A DNA stretch of 7,508 bases from H111-94 sp034436045 (GTDB lineage: Bacteria; Chloroflexota; Ktedonobacteria; Ktedonobacterales; Ktedonobacteraceae): assembly GCA_034436045.1 (NCBI GenBank), contig DAOTVZ010000204.1, positions 1 to 7,508 on the forward strand, in the 5' to 3' direction. Below the pieces are notes generated by a model. That model made no database searches, was not told the DNA's origin, and was given only the letters and a program-made list of their open reading frames with translations. Below are positions 1 through 6,505 of the stretch, one piece after another. The position numbers were made by a program, and so were the translations under genes. Positions within the stretch are counted from its first letter, which is position 1. Each line of letters opens with the position of its first letter.

Positions 1-35
1 ACAAGCGGTATAGAAAATTGTAGAAGACAGAAAGT

Positions 36-674
36 ATGAATAGACAGCCACAAGATACGCCTACCCGCCCATTGCGCATCGCCGTTCTCGTCTCTGGCAG
101 TGGAAGCAACCTTCAGGCATTGATTGATGCCTGTGAGCAGGGAGAGTTGCCGAATGTTGAGTTGGCGCTGGTGGTGAGCAACCGAGCCGATGCACAGGGC
201 CTACAGCGTGCGCTCAAGCACAAGCTACCGGCACTCTACCTGCCCTGGAAACCGCGCGAGGAAGCGGAGCGCAGGCTGATTGCGCTGCTCGACGTTTTCC
301 AGATCGATCTGATCGTGCTGGCAGGCTGGCTGCGCCTCTTCAGTGCCGATTTTGTGTGCCGCTACCCACAGCGCATTATCAACCTGCATCCAGCGTTGTT
401 GCCCGATGATGGCAGCAGCAAGACCTACACGACCAGCGACGGCACGCAGATACCGGCCTTGCGTGGGCTGCACGTGGTACAACAGGCACTCGACGCGGGC
501 CTCAAAGTAACGGGCAGCACCGTCCACTACGTTGTGCCAGAGGTCGATGCTGGCCCCGTCCTGCTCCGCGCCGAGGTTCCTATTTTGCCCGGCGATACCG
601 AAGAGACGCTGCACGAACGCATTAAGCACGAAGAACATCGCTTGATAGTGGAGGCAGTAAAGATGCTGGTTTAG
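36..674 (+). CDS. purN: Phosphoribosylglycinamide formyltransferase (GAR transformylase)
   Basis: This cytoplasmic enzyme transfers a formyl group from 10-formyltetrahydrofolate to glycinamide ribonucleotide, the third step of de novo purine synthesis. The 212-residue protein is close to the usual family length. It has the N-terminal nucleotide-binding strand and loop RIAVLVSGSGSN (14-25) and the core INLHPALLP (115-123), which carries the catalytic Asn116 and His118. The catalytic Asp171 lies in PEVDAGPVLL, matching Asn106, His108 and Asp144 of the E. coli enzyme. An insertion of about 17 residues (roughly 124-143) separates HPALLP from GLHVVQQAL; E. coli has only three residues there. The start follows a weak purine-rich stretch. 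The frame ending at TGA 37-39 is open from base 1, so an upstream gene could overlap this ATG as ATGA, but 35 bases are too few to identify one. Identification is firm; the insertion's effect is unknown. Confidence 0.95.
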   Translation: MNRQPQDTPTRPLRIAVLVSGSGSNLQALIDACEQGELPNVELALVVSNRADAQGLQRALKHKLPALYLPWKPREEAERRLIALLDVFQIDLIVLAGWLRLFSADFVCRYPQRIINLHPALLPDDGSSKTYTTSDGTQIPALRGLHVVQQALDAGLKVTGSTVHYVVPEVDAGPVLLRAEVPILPGDTEETLHERIKHEEHRLIVEAVKMLV

Positions 675-684
675 AACGCGCCTG

Positions 685-693
685 TGATACAAT
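685..693 (+). promoter_or_regulatory. Extended -10 promoter element, possible leaderless start
   Basis: The sequence TGATACAAT fits an extended -10 element (TGn followed by TACAAT at 688-693). Transcription would begin about seven bases downstream, at or next to the ATG at 700, giving a leaderless mRNA. The -35 region (about 665-670, GCTGGT) is poor, which extended -10 promoters tolerate. No Shine-Dalgarno sequence lies between this element and the ATG, in keeping with a leaderless start. Similar TACAAT hexamers occur upstream of the membrane-protein gene. The site is inferred by eye only. Confidence 0.4.
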
Positions 694-699
694 GCCAGC

Positions 700-1950
700 A
701 TGAGTCTATGGCCCGATCTCGACAATACACGACCCACACCCAACAACGCAGTGGGGCACGCTCACCCACGTCGTCTCACGGAACAGACCCTGCTGTCCTC
801 ACTGCGTCACTGGCTGTTGCAAGAATATGTCGTAGCCTATTGTCATTCGCTGGCTACCACGCGCATCTTTCGACGCTGCTACTGGATCGATGCGCTCGGC
901 GCGCTGCCCCGCCCTGCCAGAGCAACCATGCCCCCTGTCCCGACCGACACCTCGCGCGCAAAACATCATAAGAGGGCACAGGAGCATCCCGCGCTGCAAC
1001 CGGTGCTGGCAGTGGCGCAACAACTCGCGCAATCGCCGCTCCCCATCACCCTCTACGGCTACCTGTTCAGCAATGCCCGCCGCAGCAAGAGACGGTCAAC
1101 TCCACCGTTGGACATATTGCCCAAAGAGAGTAGCATTATCGCCTCCACCTGGGCAGAGAGCGCGGCGTGGCTTTTAAACGAACTGGCACAGTCTCCCGCG
1201 ATCTTCCTGCTCAATCCGTTTGGCCAGACCCTTTTGAACTACGAGACACTGCTACCACTCTATCAGCGCACTGTGCCGACTGAACTGCTCTTCCTGCTGC
1301 CCCATCGCCAGCTTCTCTACCACTTGCAACAGGCACAGCATCGTCCAGAACAGGCCACCACGCTCACCGCCCTGTTACGCACTGATCGCTGGAAAAGTCT
1401 GCCAACAGGAGAGGAAGAGAGCCAGCAGCTTCAACAGGTCATCGCCCGGCTGACCGAGTTGCTGGTTACCTCCATACAGCGCCACTTCCAGTTTCCTGTT
1501 CAGTCGCTGGCGCTCCCCATCATCTCCCGTCCCGCCACACTCGCTGAGTCACCCTATACCTTGCTCTTCGCCACGCGCCGCCAGGATAGCCTGCTCATCA
1601 TGAATGACGTGTTGTGCCGCTATCGGCGCGCACTCACTCACCAGAGCTATCGAGGAGTGCTGAATGAGGATTGGTTTGTCCAACAGGACGCGGAACGACA
1701 ACAGGAACAACGCGCCACCATCACGCAACGTATTGTGCAACTGGGCCAGGCCCTGCGCCGCTGTCGCTGGCCCGACCTGCGTCAGCAAGCATTGCTGGCC
1801 TCTTTCGGCACCTTAACCGTTGATGAATACAATAGCATCATTTTAGCCTTATTGGCCCAGGGTGTGGTACGCTGCGAATGGCGACAGAGGCCGGGGGGAA
1901 ATAAACAGGATGAACGTGTGCCGGGAACAGACGACATGTTACACTGGTAG
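700..1950 (+). CDS. Hypothetical protein, possibly a divergent TcmP-like (three-Cys-motif partner) protein
   Basis: The product is a 416-residue soluble protein with no signal peptide or membrane helix. Three patches, in the right order, recall the TcmP family: YWIDALGALP (61-70) where TcmP has a YIDGFAGxG-like loop; AIFLLNPFGQTLL (167-179) where TcmP has FxDPFG; and PYTLLFATRRQ (285-295) where TcmP has a YxLxFAT-like strand. The C-terminal part, GTLTVDEYNSIILALLAQGVV (370-390), could be a small winged helix. The glycine-rich loop and the DPFG aspartate are both altered (Asn172 in place of Asp), so any catalytic function is doubtful. Residues 70-100 and the last 20 look disordered. ATG 700 is the first possible start, because the in-frame TGA at 685-687 lies just upstream; no Shine-Dalgarno is present. 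It follows purN by 25 bases but may have its own promoter. I am sure it is a gene and unsure of the family. Confidence 0.75.
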   Translation: MSLWPDLDNTRPTPNNAVGHAHPRRLTEQTLLSSLRHWLLQEYVVAYCHSLATTRIFRRCYWIDALGALPRPARATMPPVPTDTSRAKHHKRAQEHPALQPVLAVAQQLAQSPLPITLYGYLFSNARRSKRRSTPPLDILPKESSIIASTWAESAAWLLNELAQSPAIFLLNPFGQTLLNYETLLPLYQRTVPTELLFLLPHRQLLYHLQQAQHRPEQATTLTALLRTDRWKSLPTGEEESQQLQQVIARLTELLVTSIQRHFQFPVQSLALPIISRPATLAESPYTLLFATRRQDSLLIMNDVLCRYRRALTHQSYRGVLNEDWFVQQDAERQQEQRATITQRIVQLGQALRRCRWPDLRQQALLASFGTLTVDEYNSIILALLAQGVVRCEWRQRPGGNKQDERVPGTDDMLHW

Positions 1951-1974
1951 CATTTCTGCCCAAAAAGGAAAGAA

Positions 1975-2027
1975 GCATTACCAGGGGGAAACACCGGGCA
2001 TGGGGACACCCGGCGTATTGGCAATGC
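1975..2027. repeat. Imperfect two-tier inverted repeat after the 416-residue gene
   Basis: The outer arms are GCATTACCA (1975-1983) and TGGCAATGC (2019-2027), which pair at eight of nine positions. Inside them, CCGGG (1994-1998) and CCCGG (2009-2013) form a second stem. The whole could fold as a hairpin 25 bases past the stop codon and protect the mRNA 3' end or aid termination. No T tract follows, so it is not a canonical intrinsic terminator. Confidence 0.45.
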
Positions 2028-2030
2028 CTC

Positions 2031-2040
2031 CTATGCATAG
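2031..2040. repeat. Perfect 10-base palindrome CTATGCATAG
   Basis: CTATGCATAG equals its own reverse complement. It is followed at 2037-2050 by the near-palindrome ATAGTGTACGCTAT. It may be a protein-binding site or chance; no promoter was recognised next to it. Confidence 0.3.
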
Positions 2041-2309
2041 TGTACGCTATTTAGATCGATTTCGTAGCATCATTTGAGGAGAAATTTGTAAAAATAGCCA
2101 TCTCAATGCCAAATTGGCTCTTATCCTCCCTTTAGCATGTACTCTCTCCCATAGATTCTCCGTCAGTTTCGTCTCTACAGTTTTTAATTGAAAAACAGCT
2201 AAAAAATAAAGCTATTGAAGAGGATATAGTATTACAAATCTTGCCAACATGTGGCATACTATATAAAGCCAATACATCCTTCCCCACGAGCGATGTAAAG
2301 GTGCCGGAT

Positions 2310-2347
2310 AGGTGGAGAGGTAATAACCCTCCCCACCACCTGTTTTT
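2310..2347 (+). terminator. Possible intrinsic terminator for rightward transcripts
   Basis: AGGTGG (2310-2315) can pair with CCACCT (2336-2341), with an inner GAGG/CCTC stem (2317-2320 with 2328-2331). The stem is followed directly by GTTTTT (2342-2347), which resembles a rho-independent terminator read rightward. It lies 360 bases past the 416-residue gene, far for its own terminator, but could stop read-through toward the leftward genes. The internal loop is asymmetric and the T tract short. Confidence 0.35.
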
Positions 2348-2358
2348 CCTCTCCACCT
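2310..2358. repeat. Perfect 11-base inverted repeat overlapping the terminator-like hairpin
   Basis: AGGTGGAGAGG (2310-2320) is exactly complementary to CCTCTCCACCT (2348-2358), with a 27-base loop. The left arm is shared with the shorter terminator-like stem ending at 2341, so the two folds are mutually exclusive in a rightward transcript, the layout seen in attenuators. Read leftward, it lies about 50 bases past the DUF2630 stop and could be a 3'-end hairpin, though no T tract follows on that strand. Confidence 0.5.
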
Positions 2359-2381
2359 CCTCACCCATTCATAAGAAGTCT

Positions 2382-2411
2382 CAGTGGACAGGATAAATCT
2401 CTGTCCTACTG
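2382..2411 (-). repeat. Hairpin spanning the DUF2630 stop codon, possible 3' end structure
   Basis: CAGTGGACAG (2382-2391) pairs with CTGTCCTACTG (2401-2411), leaving one bulged base (2407) and a nine-base loop: ten base pairs in all. The DUF2630 stop codon (2406-2408) lies inside the stem. On the minus strand the bases that follow are only mildly T-rich, so it is a weak terminator candidate or an mRNA-stabilising end. Confidence 0.45.
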
Positions 2412-2657
2412 TAGATAATGTTCAACAATATCGGGGGGACGTACCTTCGCCTCATCTGGATTCAGACCGGCATGACGGCGGGCGCGACGCTGGCGCAATA
2501 AATCCCAGCACTGATCCAGACTTACTTCCAACTCTTTCATGCGTGCGTGCTGATCCTCGGTCAAATCGCCGCTTGTCTCATGTTGCTCCAACAGCTTATG
2601 CTCTTCGTCAACCAGTTCTCGAATACGTTGCAAGATTTCTGTGTCGTCCATAGCCAT
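2406..2657 (-). CDS. DUF2630 family protein
   Basis: This small acidic and basic helical protein of 83 residues belongs to DUF2630, a family of unknown function. The hallmarks are ILQRIRELVDEEHKLLEQ (8-25), the central KELEVSLDQCWDLLRQRRARR (41-61), and the C-terminal tail NPDEAKVRPPDIVEHYLQ (66-83). The pattern predicts two charged helices, probably a helical hairpin or coiled coil; no catalytic motif or membrane segment is seen. ATG 2657 is chosen because AAGGAG lies seven bases upstream; an ATG at 2675 would add six residues but places that Shine-Dalgarno inside the gene. It follows the peptidase-helicase gene on the same strand after 98 bases, so it may be co-transcribed or have its own promoter. 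The function is not known, and its place beside the helicase may be incidental. Confidence 0.9.
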   Translation of the reverse strand: MAMDDTEILQRIRELVDEEHKLLEQHETSGDLTEDQHARMKELEVSLDQCWDLLRQRRARRHAGLNPDEAKVRPPDIVEHYLQ

Positions 2658-2664
2658 CACGGTT

Positions 2665-2670
2665 CTCCTT
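2665..2670 (-). promoter_or_regulatory. Shine-Dalgarno site that sets the DUF2630 start
   Basis: On the minus strand AAGGAG is followed by seven bases and then ATG 2657. This is the strongest ribosome binding site in the window and decides between the ATG at 2657 and the upstream ATG at 2675. Confidence 0.85.
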
Positions 2671-2683
2671 CGCATCAGGCACT

Positions 2684-2703
2684 ATTTATCGGACGGGATA
2701 AAT
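2684..2703. repeat. Perfect 7+7 inverted repeat upstream of the DUF2630 gene
   Basis: ATTTATC (2684-2690) and GATAAAT (2697-2703) are exact reverse complements with a six-base spacer. The dyad lies 26 bases before the DUF2630 start, in the gap after the peptidase-helicase gene. It could be an operator, or an RNA hairpin separating the two coding regions. Its right half belongs to the 13-base GGACGGGATAAAT (2691-2703), nearly repeated as GGACAGGATAAAT at 2386-2398 on the other side of the gene. Confidence 0.5.
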
Positions 2704-2755
2704 TGCCTTCCCTCCAATAGGAACATTACAATTCTGACCTCTATTCCCTGCTTCT

Positions 2756-5700
2756 TCAGGCGGGACAGATGAAGAAATACGGGCATTCGGGACACTTCCG
2801 ACTATCCTTCGGGATCGGGGGATATTCATCGCGCTCTAACCCCTCCATGCCCTGCACCGCCTCCTCGTAGAGACTCTGCTCTTTCTTCGCGCTGAGCTTT
2901 AGCGGCGTTTTCTCGCCGGTACTCAAATTATGCTGCACCAGGTTAGCCTCCTGACCTGGATGCTGTTGACGGTAGGCCCGCGTATACAGCATTTCGCGCA
3001 ATTCCGGCTCCGGTTTACTCTTACGCCTGCCATAGCGCACACGCACAAACTGAACCGGCGCAGCCTCCTGCGTCGGCTGATCGACGCGGTCAACTGTAAC
3101 CTGCACTGTGCGCCCTGCCACTTCCGTCGTAAAACGCTGCTGCAACTTCCACTCCGCCCTTTGCTGACTTAGCGCGCATCGCACCGTCTCCATGACCTCC
3201 TGCCCATGTTGCTCATACATTGCCGCGAAGGGCGCATTCGCGCCACCCAGAGCCTGCCAGTGTCTGGCATACATGCTGCGTACCATTTCCGGCGTGATCG
3301 ATGCATCATGTCCGTCCTTCCTGTTCGCCTGTACGCGCTGCTGTAGTTCCTCGATTGTCTTCTGCGTGGCTTGCCAGAAGAGCCGGTAGCCATGCTCAGC
3401 CGACGTAAAGCGGTAAATACTACCATAGGCATATTGACGTGGGCAGCGCAGATAGGCTTCCAGGTCGGATGCTGTTACCTTAGCTGGCTTCATCACCCTG
3501 AGTAGCTCCTCGCCCAGCGGTGGATAAAACGTAGCGGGTTCATCGGCTCTATTCTGTGCCACACCCTGCTCCCAACGTACCTGCGTCACACGCCCTGCTG
3601 GCAGAGCGGCACGCAAAGCATCCAGATAGGGCGAGGCTTTTGCGCCTATTTTGCCCTTGCGCTCGCTATAGCTCAAAATCAAGGCATCACGCGCGCGCGT
3701 CGCTCCTACATAGAACAGGCAGGCTTCGCCACTGCTGTGCGCCGCCTCACCTTCGCACTCCGGCGGCAACATGCCCTCCGGCGGCAGCACGGGATCATGC
3801 CGGTGCGGCATGGGAAAACTATTTTTGAGCAGGCCAGGAAGATAGACTATAGGAAATTCAAGCCCCTTGCTGCCGTGAACCGTCATCACCCGCAGCGCGT
3901 TCGCTGCCTCCTCCTGCTCATCGCCGTTCTGAGTACGTTCACCGCTATCCTGACGTAGAGTTATCAGCAGACTGAGATATTCCAGAAAACCTTTCGCGCT
4001 CTCCATCAGATGCTGTGGCCCTGACAATGCCTTTTCTCGCATTGCAACTTCGTTGCTATCGACCATGCTACGCGCCAGATATTGCTGGTCATAATGGCGG
4101 GCCAGCGCCAGCAGCGCCATGTAGTCGCCCAGGTGCGCCCTTGCTATAGCGGTGGTGGAAACTTCACCGGCATCCTCAGCCATCAGCAGTGAGCGTACCA
4201 GCGCTGTCTCGATAAAGAGATACCGGGCTAGCAGTGACCACATGCCGCCGACGGTTGCGGTAACGCGCAGTATCTCGCTCAGGCGATGTAACGCTCGCTG
4301 CCCCTCGACGCTCACTGTGGCCGGAATCTCTTCGTGCCGCAGCAGTTCCAGTGGCGAGGTATGCCGCGCGTAGGCTGCCAACAATAAAGCCTCGACATCC
4401 TGGCGGCTCAGCGCGTGTTCGGACACACGAGCGGCGCGCAGCAGGCCCATCCCACTGCTATCCGCGTGCAGCAGTACAATAGACAGCACATCCTTCACAT
4501 GTGACTGCTCTAGCAGCCCCCCATGTTCGACCACAGGAATGCCGTTACTCATGAGGGCGCGGCTGATTCTCTGCACCTGCGTGCGCGTGCGGCACAGAAT
4601 CGCCATATCTTTGTAGGTATAACCCTGCCTCAGCCTGGCCTGGATATCGTGCAGAATACCGGTAATCTCGCAGACCTCGTCAGGCGCACTGGCTAGCGTG
4701 ACACAGGTTTCCGTCACAGGCAAACGTACTGGCTGATTTTTGCTGGGGACATCATCTGGCTCAAGCACGCGGCAGCGAAAGGCTTCGGCAATCTCAACCA
4801 GATCGGGACGCGAACGATAGTTTCGGCTCAGTGGTAGGATCGTTGCTCCAGGGAAGTCCTCGCTAAATTTGCCGATATTGGCCGGGGAAGCACCTCTGAA
4901 TCCATAGATGGCCTGATTCGGATCACCCACTACCCACACATTGCGCGCCTCTCCGGCCAGCATGCGCAACAGCACGCCGCTGGCGCGATTCATATCCTGA
5001 AACTCGTCCACTAAAATATGCTGATATATCTGCTGCTGTTCTTGCAGCAGTTCAGGATGTTCTTCCAGTAATCGCACTGCCAGCACGAGCAGGCCACCAA
5101 AATCGGTATCACCACGCTGCGCCAGCGCTTCTTCGTAAAGCCGGTATACCTCAGCAATCTCCAGTGCGCGTTCAGCCTGCTCAAGCTGCGCCTCACGTTT
5201 CTCTCCCTCTGGCATTCGCTGCGCCTTTACTACCATTGCTCTGGCCAATTGCGCGTAAGTTTCCGGCGACACCAGTTCATCCTTTGCCCGCGAGATGGCC
5301 TTGAGCATATCGGCAAAGTGGAGCGTGGGCACAACGAGATGCTGATAATGGCGCAAGGACAGGCGGGCAGAGATGCGCAGCAACGTACTATAGCCCTCGG
5401 CCTCGTCAACCAGCGTAAAATCCGCGCGCAGGCCAACCAGATCGCCATACTGCCGCAACAGGTCGGCACAGAAGGCGTGAAAGGTGCAGACATACGGCAA
5501 CTGCTGCCCAGGCAATAGTGCCTGAAGCCGCTCTTCCATCTCTTGAGCTGCCTTGCGTGAGAAGGTCAAGGCCAGAATGTGGGCAGGTGCGACATGCAGC
5601 GTCTGAACTAAATATTCCACGCGCCCGATGAGCGTACTGGTCTTGCCGCTACCGGGGCCTGCGATCACGAGCGCTGGTGTCGGGGCTTCGATAGCCGCGC

Positions 5701-6469
5701 GCTGAAATTCGTCGTAATGCTTCTTTGATACTGTTGTCGCGTTCACGCCTGTAGCAGCTTGTGGACGCGCTACAGTGTTTCCGACAGTGGGCGAGGTGAA
5801 GAGCGAGGTCAGGCGATTGAGTAGTGCGGCCTGCGAGACGATGAAGTGTTCCGCCAGTTGCTGCGGCGGCATCTGTGCCTGGAGATAGAGCGCGCAGATA
5901 CGCTCACGCGGCATCAGCAACTCCGCCGCGAAGGCATTGGCGGCCAGTTCGTGCTGGCTGCGCGGGTCGTAGGCATGGGCGCGACCGAGCCATTCCTGCA
6001 CATATGCCTGCTCCACATCAGTTGCCAGATCATCCTGAATGTCGCGCACGGAACAGGGGTCGTCGCGCGTCGGCAACAGGCTGCGCTGCCAATGCGCGGT
6101 ACCGATATCAGTAGCAGGTAGCGTCACCCCCAACTCAATCTGAAGCAGTTCAATGGCCTCGTTGCCGCGACAGTGCAGGATGGCATGTCCCAGTTCATGC
6201 GCCAGCGTAAAACGATGCAGCGACTCCGGCAAGCCCTGACACAGCCAGATCAGGTGTTCATCCTGATCGGGATCGATAAAACCATATGTGCCGTCGGGAT
6301 GGTCGCCGGGCATAAAGCAGGCGATGTCCAGACCCAGCCAGTCCGCAATCTGCTCAACCGGCACGCAATCATCCTGCCAGTGTGGATGATCCTCTTTAAA
6401 TAAACGTAAAACCAGTTGCGCGGCCTCTACGGCCTGCTCCTGTGGTCTACTGTATAAATGCTCACCCAT
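2756..6469 (-). CDS. ImmA/IrrE metallopeptidase - UvrD-type helicase - AddB-like Fe-S (pseudo)nuclease fusion
   Basis: This 1237-residue cytoplasmic protein has three parts. Residues 1-225 are an ImmA/IrrE peptidase: zinc motif HELGH (91-95), then ELAANAFAAELLMP (174-187) with likely third ligand Glu174, then LAEHFIVSQAALLNRL (205-220). Residues 250-950 are a superfamily 1A helicase with every motif: Q motif (Gln256), Walker A GPGSGKTST (271-279), Ia LTFSRKAA (301-308), II VDEFQD (487-492), III GDPNQAIYGFRG (515-526), IV LSRNYRS (547-553), V TVHGSKGLEF (863-872) and VI FYVGATRARD (919-928). It should unwind DNA 3' to 5'. Residues 995-1237 resemble the AddB/RecB nuclease, with iron-sulfur cysteines Cys1009, Cys1226, Cys1229 and Cys1235 in the AddB/Cas4 pattern (C-x2-C-x5-C at the end), but the nuclease DxK motif appears lost. 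The start has AGGA seven bases upstream. Its role, probably DNA repair, damage response or defence, is inference. Confidence 0.93.
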   Translation of the reverse strand: MGEHLYSRPQEQAVEAAQLVLRLFKEDHPHWQDDCVPVEQIADWLGLDIACFMPGDHPDGTYGFIDPDQDEHLIWLCQGLPESLHRFTLAHELGHAILHCRGNEAIELLQIELGVTLPATDIGTAHWQRSLLPTRDDPCSVRDIQDDLATDVEQAYVQEWLGRAHAYDPRSQHELAANAFAAELLMPRERICALYLQAQMPPQQLAEHFIVSQAALLNRLTSLFTSPTVGNTVARPQAATGVNATTVSKKHYDEFQRAAIEAPTPALVIAGPGSGKTSTLIGRVEYLVQTLHVAPAHILALTFSRKAAQEMEERLQALLPGQQLPYVCTFHAFCADLLRQYGDLVGLRADFTLVDEAEGYSTLLRISARLSLRHYQHLVVPTLHFADMLKAISRAKDELVSPETYAQLARAMVVKAQRMPEGEKREAQLEQAERALEIAEVYRLYEEALAQRGDTDFGGLLVLAVRLLEEHPELLQEQQQIYQHILVDEFQDMNRASGVLLRMLAGEARNVWVVGDPNQAIYGFRGASPANIGKFSEDFPGATILPLSRNYRSRPDLVEIAEAFRCRVLEPDDVPSKNQPVRLPVTETCVTLASAPDEVCEITGILHDIQARLRQGYTYKDMAILCRTRTQVQRISRALMSNGIPVVEHGGLLEQSHVKDVLSIVLLHADSSGMGLLRAARVSEHALSRQDVEALLLAAYARHTSPLELLRHEEIPATVSVEGQRALHRLSEILRVTATVGGMWSLLARYLFIETALVRSLLMAEDAGEVSTTAIARAHLGDYMALLALARHYDQQYLARSMVDSNEVAMREKALSGPQHLMESAKGFLEYLSLLITLRQDSGERTQNGDEQEEAANALRVMTVHGSKGLEFPIVYLPGLLKNSFPMPHRHDPVLPPEGMLPPECEGEAAHSSGEACLFYVGATRARDALILSYSERKGKIGAKASPYLDALRAALPAGRVTQVRWEQGVAQNRADEPATFYPPLGEELLRVMKPAKVTASDLEAYLRCPRQYAYGSIYRFTSAEHGYRLFWQATQKTIEELQQRVQANRKDGHDASITPEMVRSMYARHWQALGGANAPFAAMYEQHGQEVMETVRCALSQQRAEWKLQQRFTTEVAGRTVQVTVDRVDQPTQEAAPVQFVRVRYGRRKSKPEPELREMLYTRAYRQQHPGQEANLVQHNLSTGEKTPLKLSAKKEQSLYEEAVQGMEGLERDEYPPIPKDSRKCPECPYFFICPA

Positions 6470-6505
6470 ATCATTTTCCTACCAGATAAAGCCGAAGACC
6501 ACTCT

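Larger units (their letters stand above)
1951..2405. other. Convergent intergenic region, partly AT-rich, no supported gene
   Basis: This 455-base stretch lies between the ends of the rightward 416-residue gene and the leftward DUF2630 gene. Its middle (about 2080-2280) is visibly richer in A and T than the flanking genes. Small open frames here (for example 2132-2368 on the minus strand) have no recognisable sequence and no good ribosome binding site. What it does contain are inverted repeats, listed separately, plus a weak AT hairpin at 2180-2196 (GTTTTT, five-base loop, AAAAAC) that could help end transcription in either direction. A clear GAGGAG at 2076-2081 is not followed by a usable start codon. 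Confidence 0.7.

Noticed and set aside
225..746. 173-residue minus-strand open frame over purN
   Set aside because: It is antisense to a confident purN, has no recognisable domain and no good ribosome binding site.
2039..2050. 12-base AGTGTACGCTAT, also found at 7126-7137
   Set aside because: The second copy codes for SVRY in the membrane protein and the flanks differ, so chance is the simplest reading.
2076..2088. GAGGAG that looks like a strong ribosome binding site
   Set aside because: The nearest start-like codon, TTG 2086, is followed at once by TAA. An ATT at 2084 would open 36 codons, but it is a rare start only two bases from the site.
2132..2368. 78-residue minus-strand open frame in the convergent gap
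   Set aside because: Its composition looks random, it covers the inverted repeat at 2310-2358, and no Shine-Dalgarno precedes its start.
2384..2653. 89-residue plus-strand open frame
   Set aside because: It is antisense to the DUF2630 gene, whose protein sequence is clearly conserved in type.
5249..5518. Plus-strand open frames inside the helicase gene, including 3556-3828, 5846-6121 and 6173-6403
   Set aside because: They are shadows of the long minus-strand gene, whose helicase and peptidase motifs are unambiguous.
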